DNA of 64,000 nt, from contig OZ250159.1 in assembly GCA_965237785.1 (NCBI GenBank), forward strand, positions 62,001-126,000, in the 5' to 3' direction. The notes under the pieces were generated by a model. The model worked only from the letters and a program-made list of their open reading frames with translations. It was not told the DNA's origin and ran no database searches. This stretch comes from UBA6522 sp965237785. Its GTDB lineage: Bacteria > Pseudomonadota > Gammaproteobacteria > Steroidobacterales > Rariloculaceae. The number at the start of each line of letters is the position of its first letter. Within the stretch, counting starts at the first letter, position 1. A program made the position numbers and the translations under genes. This document shows, piece after piece, positions 9,052-17,316 of the stretch.

Positions 9052-9222
9052 CGAAATGACGCCTCTGGTCAATGTCGGACGGTCGGGAGTTTAGCATTCG
9101 TTGAGTCGCCGGACGGAGTGATGGTGCGGGCGAAAGCAGGTCGTCGCGCGGCCCTTCGAATCGATCACGCAGCGATCGGATTCACAAGACACTGAAGACT
9201 TGATATGGTGACGAATGCTTGA

Positions 9223-9717
9223 TTAGCGGCGCTGATGCCTTAATTGCAGCGCGGTCTTGCGGCCATCGGCCGAGGGCTGATACCAGACGTCAAAATCGCC
9301 GACGGCGATCTGCAGGTCGCGCAGGGGATCGTCGCTATGCAACTCGAAGGCGTCGAAACCGGTGCGCTCCATGAAATGGAGCTGCTCCAGCAGCACGTCG
9401 CCCACGGCTCTGATCTCGCCCGGGAAGCCGTATTGATCGCGGAGCAATCGCGCATAGGAATAGGCACGGCCATCCCGGAAGGCGGGGAACTCCAATGCGA
9501 CCATGGTGAGTGAATCAAGGTCTTCGGCGATCGAATCGGGTGGTTGATCGCTCTTCAGCAACACGCCAACCGGATCGGCCCGTTCGCGGAGATGGTCCCG
9601 GTTGGCTTGCCATTGATTCAGGTCGACTAGCACCGCGCCACGGGTGGGTAGGTGCTCCTGCCCGACCGCGTTGACGTAGGGGTCTGCGATCACCGCGTTG
9701 TTCTTTACAAGCGCCAT
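9223..9717 (-). CDS. DUF934 protein of the sulfite reductase operon
   Basis: A 164-residue DUF934-family protein. The conserved centre is visible: LDSLTMVALEFPAFRDGRAY, SYARLLRDQYGFPGEIRAVG and DVLLEQLHFMERTGFDAFEL. The family almost always follows a siroheme sulfite/nitrite reductase gene in proteobacteria and is thought to help sulfite reduction; its biochemistry is not established. Its ATG overlaps the last base of cysI, so it is very likely co-translated. In many genomes cysH comes next, but here the operon ends and the degraded mcrBC locus follows. Confidence 0.85.
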   Translation of the reverse strand: MALVKNNAVIADPYVNAVGQEHLPTRGAVLVDLNQWQANRDHLRERADPVGVLLKSDQPPDSIAEDLDSLTMVALEFPAFRDGRAYSYARLLRDQYGFPGEIRAVGDVLLEQLHFMERTGFDAFELHSDDPLRDLQIAVGDFDVWYQPSADGRKTALQLRHQRR

Positions 9718-11390
9718 CAGGCCACGGCCCTGGTCCGCGCGGGACCGTAGACCGTCTCTCTGAACGGTTCGATCCCGACGCGCCGGTAGGTATCCAGGAA
9801 TCGCTCGCCGTCGGTTCGCAGCGCCAGATACGCGTCCACGATCGCCTCCACCGCCGCCGGAACCTCCTGTTGGGGCAGGGCGCGGCCCAGTCGATCGCCA
9901 AGGGAAGCATTCTCATTCGAGGATCCGCCCAAGGTGAGCTGGAAGAATTCCTGGCCGCGTTTGTTGACCCCGAGAATGCCGATATTGCCGACATGGTGGT
10001 GTCCGCAGGCGTTCATGCACCCGGAAATATTGATCGTAAAGTCACCGATCGCCGCCAGTCGGTCCACGTCAACGAAATGCCGGCTGAGATCCTGCGCCAC
10101 GGGAATCGACCGCGAGTTGGCCAGGTTGCAGTAGTCCAACCCTGGGCAGCAGACGATATCGGTCAGTCCCGCGATGTTGGGGGTGGCCAGCTCGAGCGCT
10201 TTCAGTTCCTTCCAGAGCGTGTACAGATCCCACTGGCGCACGTCCACGAAGCTCAGGTTCTGCCGGTGATTGACTCGAATCTCGGCCATGCTGTAGCGGT
10301 CCGCCAGATCGGCAACGGCGTCCATGGTATCGGCGGTCATATCGCCCGGCGCGCGGCCCGGCGCTTTCAGGGAAAGATTGACAATGCTGTGGCCGGGTTC
10401 CTTGTGTTCCACCACGTTGGCGGCCATCCAGCGATCGAACGTCGGGTGTTGCGCTCGAAGGGCATCGAGCTCATCGGGGATGTCCTCAAGGCGCTCGTAC
10501 ACCGGCGGTTGAAAATAGGCGTTGATGCGATCGACCTCTGCCTGTGGAACCGTCAGTACGCTGTCCTTGATGCGCTCCCAGTCGGCATCCACCAGTTCCC
10601 GGTACCGGTCGATTCCCATTTGGTTGACGATAATCTTGATGCGCGCCTTGTGAATGTTGTCGCGTCGGCCGTACATGTTGTAGATGCGCAGAATCGATTC
10701 GACGTAGGACAACAGGTGCTCGGGCGCCAACCATTCGCGAATGGTATGGGCGATAAAGGGCGTGCGCCCCTGGCCGCCGCCAACCAATACCTCGAAACCC
10801 GGTTCACCGGCCTCGTTGCGATGCATTCGCAGTCCGATGTCGTGCAAGGCCACGGCGGCCCGGTCGTGGGGCGATCCGGTGAGTGCAATCTTGAACTTCC
10901 GGGGCAGGTAGGAAAATTCCGGATTCAGCACCGTGTACTGCCGAAGCAACTCGCAATAGACCCGAGGGTCGGCCAACTCGTCCCTGGCTCTGCCGGCATA
11001 GTGGTCGGAGGTGATATTGCGCACGCAATTCCCGGAGGACTGGATCGCCGTGACTTCGACTTCGGCCAGTTCCTCTAGAATGTCCGGTGCCTCATCCAGT
11101 TTCACCCAGTTGTACTGAATGTTCTGGCGTGTGGTGAAATGACCGAATCCCCTGTCATAGGTGCGGGCGATGTGGGCGAATTTGCGCAACTGCTTCGACG
11201 ACAGGCTGCCGTAAGGGACGTTGACCCGCAGCATGTAGGCATGAAGCTGCATGTAGAGGCCGTTCAACAGGCGCAACGGCTTGAACTGGTCCTCGGTGAG
11301 TTCGCCGGACAAGCGGCGCTTGACCTGCCGGCGGAACTGCCTGACCCGCTCCGCCACCAGCTTGTGGTCGAATTCGTCGTATCGGTACAC
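9717..11390 (-). CDS. cysI: Siroheme sulfite reductase, hemoprotein (CysI/NirA type)
   Basis: Assimilatory reductase of 557 residues that takes sulfite to sulfide with six electrons. Ligands for the [4Fe-4S]-siroheme pair are visible: C415-x5-C421 in CCPGLDYC and C458-x3-C462 in SGCMNACGHHHVG. The N-terminal ferrochelatase-like half-repeat contains FTTRQNIQYNW and the siroheme-binding arginines, followed by a second half with IRVNHRQNLSFVDVR. No CysJ flavoprotein is next to it, so ferredoxin or another small donor is likely. It lies 2 bp after the DUF2849 gene and overlaps the DUF934 gene. Nitrite reductase activity is the alternative, but the DUF2849/DUF934 partners point to sulfite. Confidence 0.93.
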   Translation of the reverse strand: MYRYDEFDHKLVAERVRQFRRQVKRRLSGELTEDQFKPLRLLNGLYMQLHAYMLRVNVPYGSLSSKQLRKFAHIARTYDRGFGHFTTRQNIQYNWVKLDEAPDILEELAEVEVTAIQSSGNCVRNITSDHYAGRARDELADPRVYCELLRQYTVLNPEFSYLPRKFKIALTGSPHDRAAVALHDIGLRMHRNEAGEPGFEVLVGGGQGRTPFIAHTIREWLAPEHLLSYVESILRIYNMYGRRDNIHKARIKIIVNQMGIDRYRELVDADWERIKDSVLTVPQAEVDRINAYFQPPVYERLEDIPDELDALRAQHPTFDRWMAANVVEHKEPGHSIVNLSLKAPGRAPGDMTADTMDAVADLADRYSMAEIRVNHRQNLSFVDVRQWDLYTLWKELKALELATPNIAGLTDIVCCPGLDYCNLANSRSIPVAQDLSRHFVDVDRLAAIGDFTINISGCMNACGHHHVGNIGILGVNKRGQEFFQLTLGGSSNENASLGDRLGRALPQQEVPAAVEAIVDAYLALRTDGERFLDTYRRVGIEPFRETVYGPARTRAVA

Positions 11391-11392
11391 GG

Positions 11393-11692
11393 CTATTCTC
11401 CGCCACCGAAACCGGCATCTACCGACGGTCCGAACGCGCGAATGCGCTCCCTGACCAACACGGGTTGCCGGCGGTCGTTCCTGGTTTGAATGTCAATGAT
11501 GTAAGGGTCCACGATCACGTTTTGTTCAACGCCGCGCTGAGCCTCGAGCAGACGTTGCGCGGCATCGCGCTCGCCAAAGAACACCACACCGCTCGCGATC
11601 TCATTGACCCATCCGCCGCGATTGTTCAAGAAGACAACCCGACCGTCGGTGAGTCTGTTGGCGATAATCATCTGCGTCTTCATTATTCGCAC
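11393..11692 (-). CDS. DUF2849 protein leading the sulfite reductase operon
   Basis: A 99-residue member of DUF2849: MIIANRLTDGRVVFLNNRGGW, then IASGVVFFGERDAAQRLLEA and VIVDPYIIDIQ. This small family is found directly before cysI-type genes in alpha- and gammaproteobacteria and has no known enzymatic role. Either MRIMK at 11692 or MKTQ at 11683 could be the start. It is separated from cysI by 2 bp. The 210 bp upstream (11693-11902) must carry the operon promoter, but I cannot assign boxes. Confidence 0.82.
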   Translation of the reverse strand: MRIMKTQMIIANRLTDGRVVFLNNRGGWVNEIASGVVFFGERDAAQRLLEAQRGVEQNVIVDPYIIDIQTRNDRRQPVLVRERIRAFGPSVDAGFGGGE

Positions 11693-11902
11693 GCCGCGCG
11701 TTTGGACGATGGAACGGTTGTTCCGCCGCCATTGCTAAAACGGACAGATAGCATACACGCACTAAGCCGCTGTATTTATTCCACTTTCGTAGAACAATAT
11801 GCAGAAAACGCAGGTGCTGAACAGCGTCGAATTCCGAGTTTCTCGGGGTTGGATTACTCGCCGCGCCGGGATGCGGGCAAGCCCTGATTCCTCACCCATC
11901 CG

Positions 11903-12185
11903 CTATTGCGGCAGATATCGCCGGGTGGCCTCCAGGTCGCAATCGAAAGGCGTCAATTCCAGATGCGGAGAGTAGATCAAATCCCGATCGTAAGTCATCT
12001 GGCCGACGATGTGCTCGGGGTCTTCAAGCACGAACTCGATCTGCATCGGGTATAGATCGGTATAGATGATTCCCCCCACGCTTTCGCGGTCCACGATCCA
12101 CACGCCTTCCAGCGTGGTTGTGGTGCCCGATGACGGGTGAGGCGAGCGCAATCGACAACACCGCCAGGATGGTTGTTTTGTTCAC
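11903..12185 (-). pseudogene. Small secreted protein with a frameshift
   Basis: A GTG at 12185, preceded by CTGGAG at good spacing, starts a clear signal peptide (MNKTTILAVLSIALASPVIG HH). That frame then turns into arginine-rich nonsense. The neighbouring frame starts making sense at the same place: TLEGVWIVDRESVGGIIYTD, then MQIEFVLEDPEHIVGQMTYD, ending PFDCDLEATRRYLPQ at 11903. The two halves join near GGGCACCACAACCACG, so one indel would restore an exported protein of about 95 residues. I do not recognise the family. Confidence 0.55.
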
Positions 12186-12207
12186 TTGATTCTCCAGGAG
12201 CACCAAC

Positions 12208-12408
12208 CTATTCAGAGCCACCCCACCGCTCGCGATGTTCTCGCTCGGCGACGTTGCGGACTCTATTGTGACGCTTGGACAGCAGCAGGCTGTCCGGTGA
12301 ACACACTCGTGCCCTGATGATGCCGAGATCGCGTGCAGCTTCGAACAGGCTGGGATACCAGCGATTCCAGCCAGGTAGCAGTTGCTCGATTTGATCGCGT
12401 AGACTCAA
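12208..12408 (-). CDS. Small hypothetical protein
   Basis: A 66-residue frame starting 8 bp after the M23 peptidase gene on the same strand (MSLRDQIEQLLPGWNRWYPS...). It is basic at the C-terminus and has no signal peptide or membrane segment. I recognise no family. The position suggests a downstream operon member, but the frame could also be a chance ORF. Confidence 0.35.
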   Translation of the reverse strand: MSLRDQIEQLLPGWNRWYPSLFEAARDLGIIRARVCSPDSLLLSKRHNRVRNVAEREHRERWGGSE

Positions 12409-12416
12409 GTGCGCGC

Positions 12417-13610
12417 CTACTTCAAGAACGGGTTGGGGTCCCGGGCGCCGCCTCGGTTGCGAATGTAGACCCCGAAATGCAGGTGGGGCGGGGTGGTCCG
12501 CGCGTTGCCGGTATTGCCTACGGTACCGATGGTCTCACCCGTAAAAACGTACTGGCCGGGCGCTACGTTCTGGGTATTCAGGTGCGCGTAGTACAGGCGC
12601 GTACGGCCGGACAGCGGCTGCAGCCACACCACGTTCCCCCCCAAATCGGTGGTCTCGACGCGCGCTACGCGGGCATCCAGCGAGGCCACTACCGGCGTGC
12701 CCCGGGGCGCGAAGATGTCAACGCCACGGTGTTCCCGGGCGCCACCGTCTCTGGAGGCGCCAAACCCGCTCTGAATCGACCGGATATCGTGACCGTGGAC
12801 CGGGAATGCCAATTGGGGTTCCGTACTAATGGTGAGCCGGTACGTTCCGACGCGCTTGCGGAGGCTGGGTTGCACGCGCACCACGTAGTCGCCGTTGCTC
12901 GGCACGTCAAGGGCGATGTGTTGGTTACGCAACGCCGGTCCGAACTGCGGCGCGGCCGGCGTGCTGGTCACGTGTACGGGAAGATCCTCGTCGAGCCGGA
13001 ACAAGTCGACGAAGAGTTCGGCGTGTTCAGCGCCGTTCTCCAGGAGCAACTCCACCCGCACGCGTCTGCCGGATTCCGCCGAGAAGCGATATCCCGCCGC
13101 CGCCGCGTCGACCGGCTCAAGTTCCGCGGCCATTTCAAACGGTAACGCGACAGGCTCTGGCCGCAGAATGGCGCGGTCCGCCAGGTCAGCCCATTCCTGC
13201 ATCCAATCCGAGCGCGCTAAATCACTCTGGGCGAGCACGAAGCCGTAGGCGCGATGCGGCGATTCAGGAACGTACGGCTTGAGTATGGATGCCGTCGAGG
13301 TCGGTCCGATCGGAGGAGCCGACAAAACGAGCACCAGACCGCAGACCGAGCCGAACAGCAACCTGAGGTAGCTCTTGCCTGCATAGCCTCCCAAGCTTCT
13401 GCTACGGCCGCGAATCCACTCGATGTGGCGGCTGACGCCTTCGGCAGGTCGGTTTTTTTCGGCTGATTGTTGTATGTCGAGTTGCCCGTTCGCGCTGTCT
13501 TCCCGGTAGCGCCATCGTACAATCTGCCGGCGCAGTCTGTCGAGCCACCCGGTTTGCGGTGCCTGCGTGGCTGGGCTGGTCGCGGCGTATTCCTCGGGAT
13601 ACTTCTCCAC
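12417..13610 (-). CDS. M23 family metallopeptidase with membrane anchor
   Basis: A 397-residue envelope protein. A cytoplasmic basic N-terminus is followed by one hydrophobic segment around residues 85-100 (LLFGSVCGLVLVLSA). A central all-beta region includes YRFSAESGRRVRVELLLENG and resembles the pre-peptidase sandwich seen in exported proteases. The C-terminal LytM/M23 domain holds the zinc-site motifs H-R-G-V-D (GAREHRGVDIFA) and PPHLHFGVY, plus YYAHL and GTVGNTGNARTTP. Both metal ligand motifs are intact, so it is probably an active peptidoglycan endopeptidase, or an activator of one. A 66-residue ORF follows. Confidence 0.88.
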   Translation of the reverse strand: MEKYPEEYAATSPATQAPQTGWLDRLRRQIVRWRYREDSANGQLDIQQSAEKNRPAEGVSRHIEWIRGRSRSLGGYAGKSYLRLLFGSVCGLVLVLSAPPIGPTSTASILKPYVPESPHRAYGFVLAQSDLARSDWMQEWADLADRAILRPEPVALPFEMAAELEPVDAAAAGYRFSAESGRRVRVELLLENGAEHAELFVDLFRLDEDLPVHVTSTPAAPQFGPALRNQHIALDVPSNGDYVVRVQPSLRKRVGTYRLTISTEPQLAFPVHGHDIRSIQSGFGASRDGGAREHRGVDIFAPRGTPVVASLDARVARVETTDLGGNVVWLQPLSGRTRLYYAHLNTQNVAPGQYVFTGETIGTVGNTGNARTTPPHLHFGVYIRNRGGARDPNPFLK

Positions 13611-13699
13611 AATTCTTCAGGCAGTGTTTCTTGACCGGACCATGAAGGCTGGTAGGCTTGCGGTGTAAGTCGAATCGAACTCTGGAGTAGTCACGGCCC

Positions 13700-14911
13700 A
13701 TGCTGATCGGAGAGATCATCCGCGTCGCCTTCCAGTCGATCCGGGCAAATTTGTTCCGCGCGATGCTGACCGCGCTGGGCATCATCATCGGTGTGGGTGC
13801 CGTCATCGCCATGCTCGCCGCGGGTTCCGGCGCGCAGAAACGCATTGACGACCAGATTGCGGCGCTGGGCGCAAATATTCTGACGCTGACCGCTTCGCAA
13901 TTCTTCTCAGCGGGCGTGGCCCGGAATCAGATGACGCTGACGGTGGACGATCTGGACCCGCTGGAAGAGAACTCGCGTTACCTCGAAGCCGTCGTGCCCG
14001 AGCTTCAGATTCGGGGGCAGCTCGAATTGGCGGATAGCAACACCAATTCAAGAATAATCGGAACGACGTATCATTACGCCGAATTGTTCAACTACGGGGT
14101 TGCCTTCGGTCGATTCTTCAGCCGTGACGAGGACGAGGCGCTGCGCCGGGTCATCGTGGTCGGTAACGATATTCCCACCCAACTCGGCGAAACGCCCGAA
14201 GCAATTCTGGGCAAAACGCTGCTTGTCAACAGTCAACGCTTCGAGGTGGTGGGCGTGCTCGATCGCATCGGCAGTTCCGGTGGGCCCAGTCCCGACTCCG
14301 CCGCGTACATTCCAATTAACACGGCCGAGGACCGGGTGACCGGTACCAAACGAATTTCGTCCATCAATCTCCGTGTCATTGACGGCGTGGGCCTGGAACG
14401 AGCGATGGTGGATATCGAACAGGTTCTTCGGGCGGAGCACAAGATTCTGCCGGGCCAGGCCAACGATTTTGCCATCATCGATCGAAAGCAGTTCCTCGCC
14501 ACGCAGCAGGCGGCGCAGCAGACGTTCACCTTCCTGTTGGCGAGCATTGCCGGTGTGAGCCTCCTGGTGGGGGGGATCGGCATCATGAACATCATGCTGG
14601 TCAGCGTCACCGAGCGCACCCATGAGATCGGCGTCCGCATGGCACTCGGCGCGACAAGAATGAACATCATGCTGCAGTTCCTGGTGGAATCCGTTGCGCT
14701 CTGCCTTTTCGGTGGGCTGGCCGGTATTGCCGCCGGCATGGGTGCGGCCAACGCGCTTTCCAGGTACGCGGGCTGGGAGACGTTTGTTTCGCCCGAGTCG
14801 GTCGCGCTGGCGTTTCTATTCAGTATCGGCGTTGGGCTTTTCTTCGGTATCTGGCCCGCTCGACGCGCGGCCCGCCTGGACCCCATCGAAGCCCTGCGAT
14901 ACGAGACCTGA
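13700..14911 (+). CDS. MacB-type ABC transporter permease
   Basis: A 403-residue permease with the MacB_PCD periplasmic domain and FtsX core. The first transmembrane helix follows AFQSIRANLFRAMLTALGII. A large periplasmic domain follows, then three C-terminal helices including LVGGIGIMNIMLVSVTERT and RMALGATR, the hallmark of type VII ABC (mechanotransmission) transporters. Such proteins need a MacB-like ATPase and usually a MacA-like adaptor; neither is adjacent. The gene stands alone, divergent from the M23 peptidase and convergent with the AI-2E permease, so the ATPase must be encoded elsewhere. The substrate is unknown. Confidence 0.88.
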   Translation: MLIGEIIRVAFQSIRANLFRAMLTALGIIIGVGAVIAMLAAGSGAQKRIDDQIAALGANILTLTASQFFSAGVARNQMTLTVDDLDPLEENSRYLEAVVPELQIRGQLELADSNTNSRIIGTTYHYAELFNYGVAFGRFFSRDEDEALRRVIVVGNDIPTQLGETPEAILGKTLLVNSQRFEVVGVLDRIGSSGGPSPDSAAYIPINTAEDRVTGTKRISSINLRVIDGVGLERAMVDIEQVLRAEHKILPGQANDFAIIDRKQFLATQQAAQQTFTFLLASIAGVSLLVGGIGIMNIMLVSVTERTHEIGVRMALGATRMNIMLQFLVESVALCLFGGLAGIAAGMGAANALSRYAGWETFVSPESVALAFLFSIGVGLFFGIWPARRAARLDPIEALRYET

Positions 14912-14957
14912 GACGCACCAGGCTGCGTCGCCCACCAATTTTCTGCTGCGCGGGTTG

Positions 14958-16007
14958 CTAGCGTACGCGCTCGGGCGAACTCAGCAGCAGCCCGATGGTT
15001 GCGGTTTTCTCACTGGACTCCAGGGCGATCTTGGCGGTCATCGTCAACGGTACCGACAGCAACATGCCGACGGGTCCGAAGATCCAACCCCAGAAAACCA
15101 GTGAGAGAAATACGACCAGGGTGGAGAGTCCCAGACCGCGGCCCATGACCCGTGGTTCGATGACCCCGCCGATGGAGATGTTGATCACGAAGTACCCGAG
15201 CGCGATCAGGGCTGCATTCAGTCCGCCGAACTGGATCAGTGCGAGCAGTACAGCCGGAATCGCGGCGATCAGCGAGCCGATATTGGGAACGAAATTGAGC
15301 AGGAAAGCGAGCAGGCCCCAGAGAATCGGGAAGTCCAGCCCGAATGCGGCCGTAAGTCCTCCCACCGTCAATCCCGTGGCGAGGCTGGTCAGCGTCTTGA
15401 TACCGAGGTAACGCTGCACACTGCTGGTAAACCGTCGGAAATACTCGGGCTCTCCGCGCGATGCGCGCAGCACCAGCCGAATCTTGGCAGGCAGCGATGA
15501 GGATTCCAGCAGCATGAATATCACAGAGAACGCGATCAGGAAGAAGTTCGCCAGCAACCCCTGGATTCCATTGAGCAGTGTGGCGACAAGTCCCATCGCG
15601 GCGCCGGGTTGGATCATCTCCAGTAGCCGGCCCACGCTCACCTCCTGGCCAAAGAGGGCGGCCATCTCCGTGAAGACTTCATCAAGCCTGGCCTGGTAGA
15701 AAGGCAGCCGACTATTGAAATCCGCAAGGGAACCGCCCACGAATGTGCCGACAAGGGTCATCGTGGCGATGATGAGAATGATCACGATGGCGACAGCCAG
15801 GCCGGTCGGAATGCGAATTCGCTCCAGGAGGCGAGTTATCGGTGTGCAGAGCACCGCGATGAAGACCGCCACCAGGAGCGGCACCAGGATGACGCGAGCC
15901 GCCTGCATCCCGTAAATAGCCGCGACGACGGCCACGACGGTGACCGCGATCGACAGTCCGGACCGAGGCTGCGCGTCGGGTTCGATAGTAGGACCCCTTC
16001 GATTCAA
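14958..16007 (-). CDS. AI-2E family transporter (PerM/YdiK type)
   Basis: A 349-residue inner-membrane protein of the AI-2E exporter family. Hydrophobic helices start at GLSIAVTVVAVVAAIYGMQA, and the family motif region LVAVFIAVLCTPITRLLERI comes next. A soluble segment (about 110-150) and five to six C-terminal helices follow, with NFVPNIGSLIAAIPAVLLAL and the conserved ending EPRVMGRGLGLSTLVVFLSL. Family members have been linked to autoinducer-2 export, Na+/H+ antiport and general permease roles, so the substrate is open. It is convergent with the MacB permease. Confidence 0.88.
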   Translation of the reverse strand: MNRRGPTIEPDAQPRSGLSIAVTVVAVVAAIYGMQAARVILVPLLVAVFIAVLCTPITRLLERIRIPTGLAVAIVIILIIATMTLVGTFVGGSLADFNSRLPFYQARLDEVFTEMAALFGQEVSVGRLLEMIQPGAAMGLVATLLNGIQGLLANFFLIAFSVIFMLLESSSLPAKIRLVLRASRGEPEYFRRFTSSVQRYLGIKTLTSLATGLTVGGLTAAFGLDFPILWGLLAFLLNFVPNIGSLIAAIPAVLLALIQFGGLNAALIALGYFVINISIGGVIEPRVMGRGLGLSTLVVFLSLVFWGWIFGPVGMLLSVPLTMTAKIALESSEKTATIGLLLSSPERVR

Positions 16008-16287
16008 AGCGCTAACTGTACGCGCAAGCCTGCTTCAACCCAAGTCCCCGATCAGTCCTGAATTGCTCCCGAACCAATCCCGGAGTGTCCCTGAAGTTAC
16101 GCTGGCGGTGTCCCGGTGTTGTCCGGGAGCCGGGTTCTCCGGTTAGCGATACGGCGATTCCTTGGGTAGAATTCGCCGTCGCCGCCGAGCGTCATTGGCG
16201 CCGGAATCAAGCAGTCAGGAACAGGTACTGCTGAGCGGGATTATCGCCAGACGGAGGGTCGAAAGCGTCAGACGCAAGAATCAATCG

Positions 16288-17316
16288 ATGTTCGATCGTC
16301 ACCGACTCAGAATTTTGGCCGCATTGGGGGTGTTATCCCTCAATGCCTGTGTAGCGCACTACACTCGCGATCAGCGGACGACGGACAACTACCGCTACAC
16401 TCCCGCGGTGACGGATTCGGTGAGGGAGCACACGATTCCCGGCCCCGTGGAACTCGGACCCGCCGAACGCACACTCCGTCATCATGACGTCATTCCGCTT
16501 TCCTACGCGTCGACCGGCAATAACGGGCACGCCGGGAATCGCGTTGAGGGCCTGTACTTGCGCAGCCGTCAGCCGGGATCGAAAAAGCTCGTGATCGTGT
16601 TGCCGATCTGGGGGTCCAGCCGGTATCCGCCGCGGAAGATTTCCTATGGGTACGCGGAACACTCCAGGGGAGATGCCCACGTTGTCTGGCTGTTTGGTGA
16701 GCCACCGCTGTTCCCCTGGCAAACGCTTTGGTCCACGTCCAGCGAAGATGAATGGATCGATGTTACCGAAGAGGGCATCGAGCGGTTTCGCACGGCGGTG
16801 AACGACACTCGACGCCTGATCGACTGGTTGGGTACTCGCGAGGAGGTGGATCAGGATCAAATTGCGATCATCGGGTTCAGTATGGGCGCGCTCGCCGCCG
16901 CCACGATCATGGGTAGCGATGCCCGGGTTTCCGCCGGTGTCTACATGGTGGGCGGCGCGAAATTTACCGAAGTGATGGCGCGGTGCCGTGGCAAGGCAGG
17001 CCGTATGCGCGAGCATGCCCTCAAGAGTTTCGATTGGTCGCTGGACGAGTATCGCAGGTTCTTTGCGGAGCGCATCGGCCCGGTGGAACCCACCCTGTAC
17101 GCCGGTCATTTCAATCCCGACAAGATTCTGATTATCGACGCGAGGTTCGACAATTGCATTCCTCGGGTTTCCAGGGATGCGCTTTGGGAAGCAACGGGTT
17201 ATCCGGAGCGGATCACCATGTTGTATCGGCACAAGAGCGCGTTCTACTCACTCACACCGCTGGGCTTCAACTTCGCCCGGGGAATCATCTACCGGTTCCT
17301 TGACGAGGCGCTATGA
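16288..17316 (+). CDS. Alpha/beta-hydrolase lipoprotein
   Basis: An exported hydrolase of 342 residues. Starting at the ATG at 16288 gives a signal peptide ending LSLNAC, a plausible lipobox with the cysteine at about residue 19. The nucleophile elbow is GFSMGALAA (GxSxG), with a strand KLVIVLPIWGSS upstream and a likely catalytic aspartate in ILIIDARFDNCIPR and a histidine in MLYRHKS. It resembles the dienelactone hydrolase/prolyl-oligopeptidase superfamily; the substrate is not predictable. The open frame begins at 16162, but that start would bury the signal peptide. Its end overlaps the end of the convergent TPP enzyme gene by 6 bp. The 280 bp upstream show nothing recognisable. Confidence 0.8.
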   Translation: MFDRHRLRILAALGVLSLNACVAHYTRDQRTTDNYRYTPAVTDSVREHTIPGPVELGPAERTLRHHDVIPLSYASTGNNGHAGNRVEGLYLRSRQPGSKKLVIVLPIWGSSRYPPRKISYGYAEHSRGDAHVVWLFGEPPLFPWQTLWSTSSEDEWIDVTEEGIERFRTAVNDTRRLIDWLGTREEVDQDQIAIIGFSMGALAAATIMGSDARVSAGVYMVGGAKFTEVMARCRGKAGRMREHALKSFDWSLDEYRRFFAERIGPVEPTLYAGHFNPDKILIIDARFDNCIPRVSRDALWEATGYPERITMLYRHKSAFYSLTPLGFNFARGIIYRFLDEAL

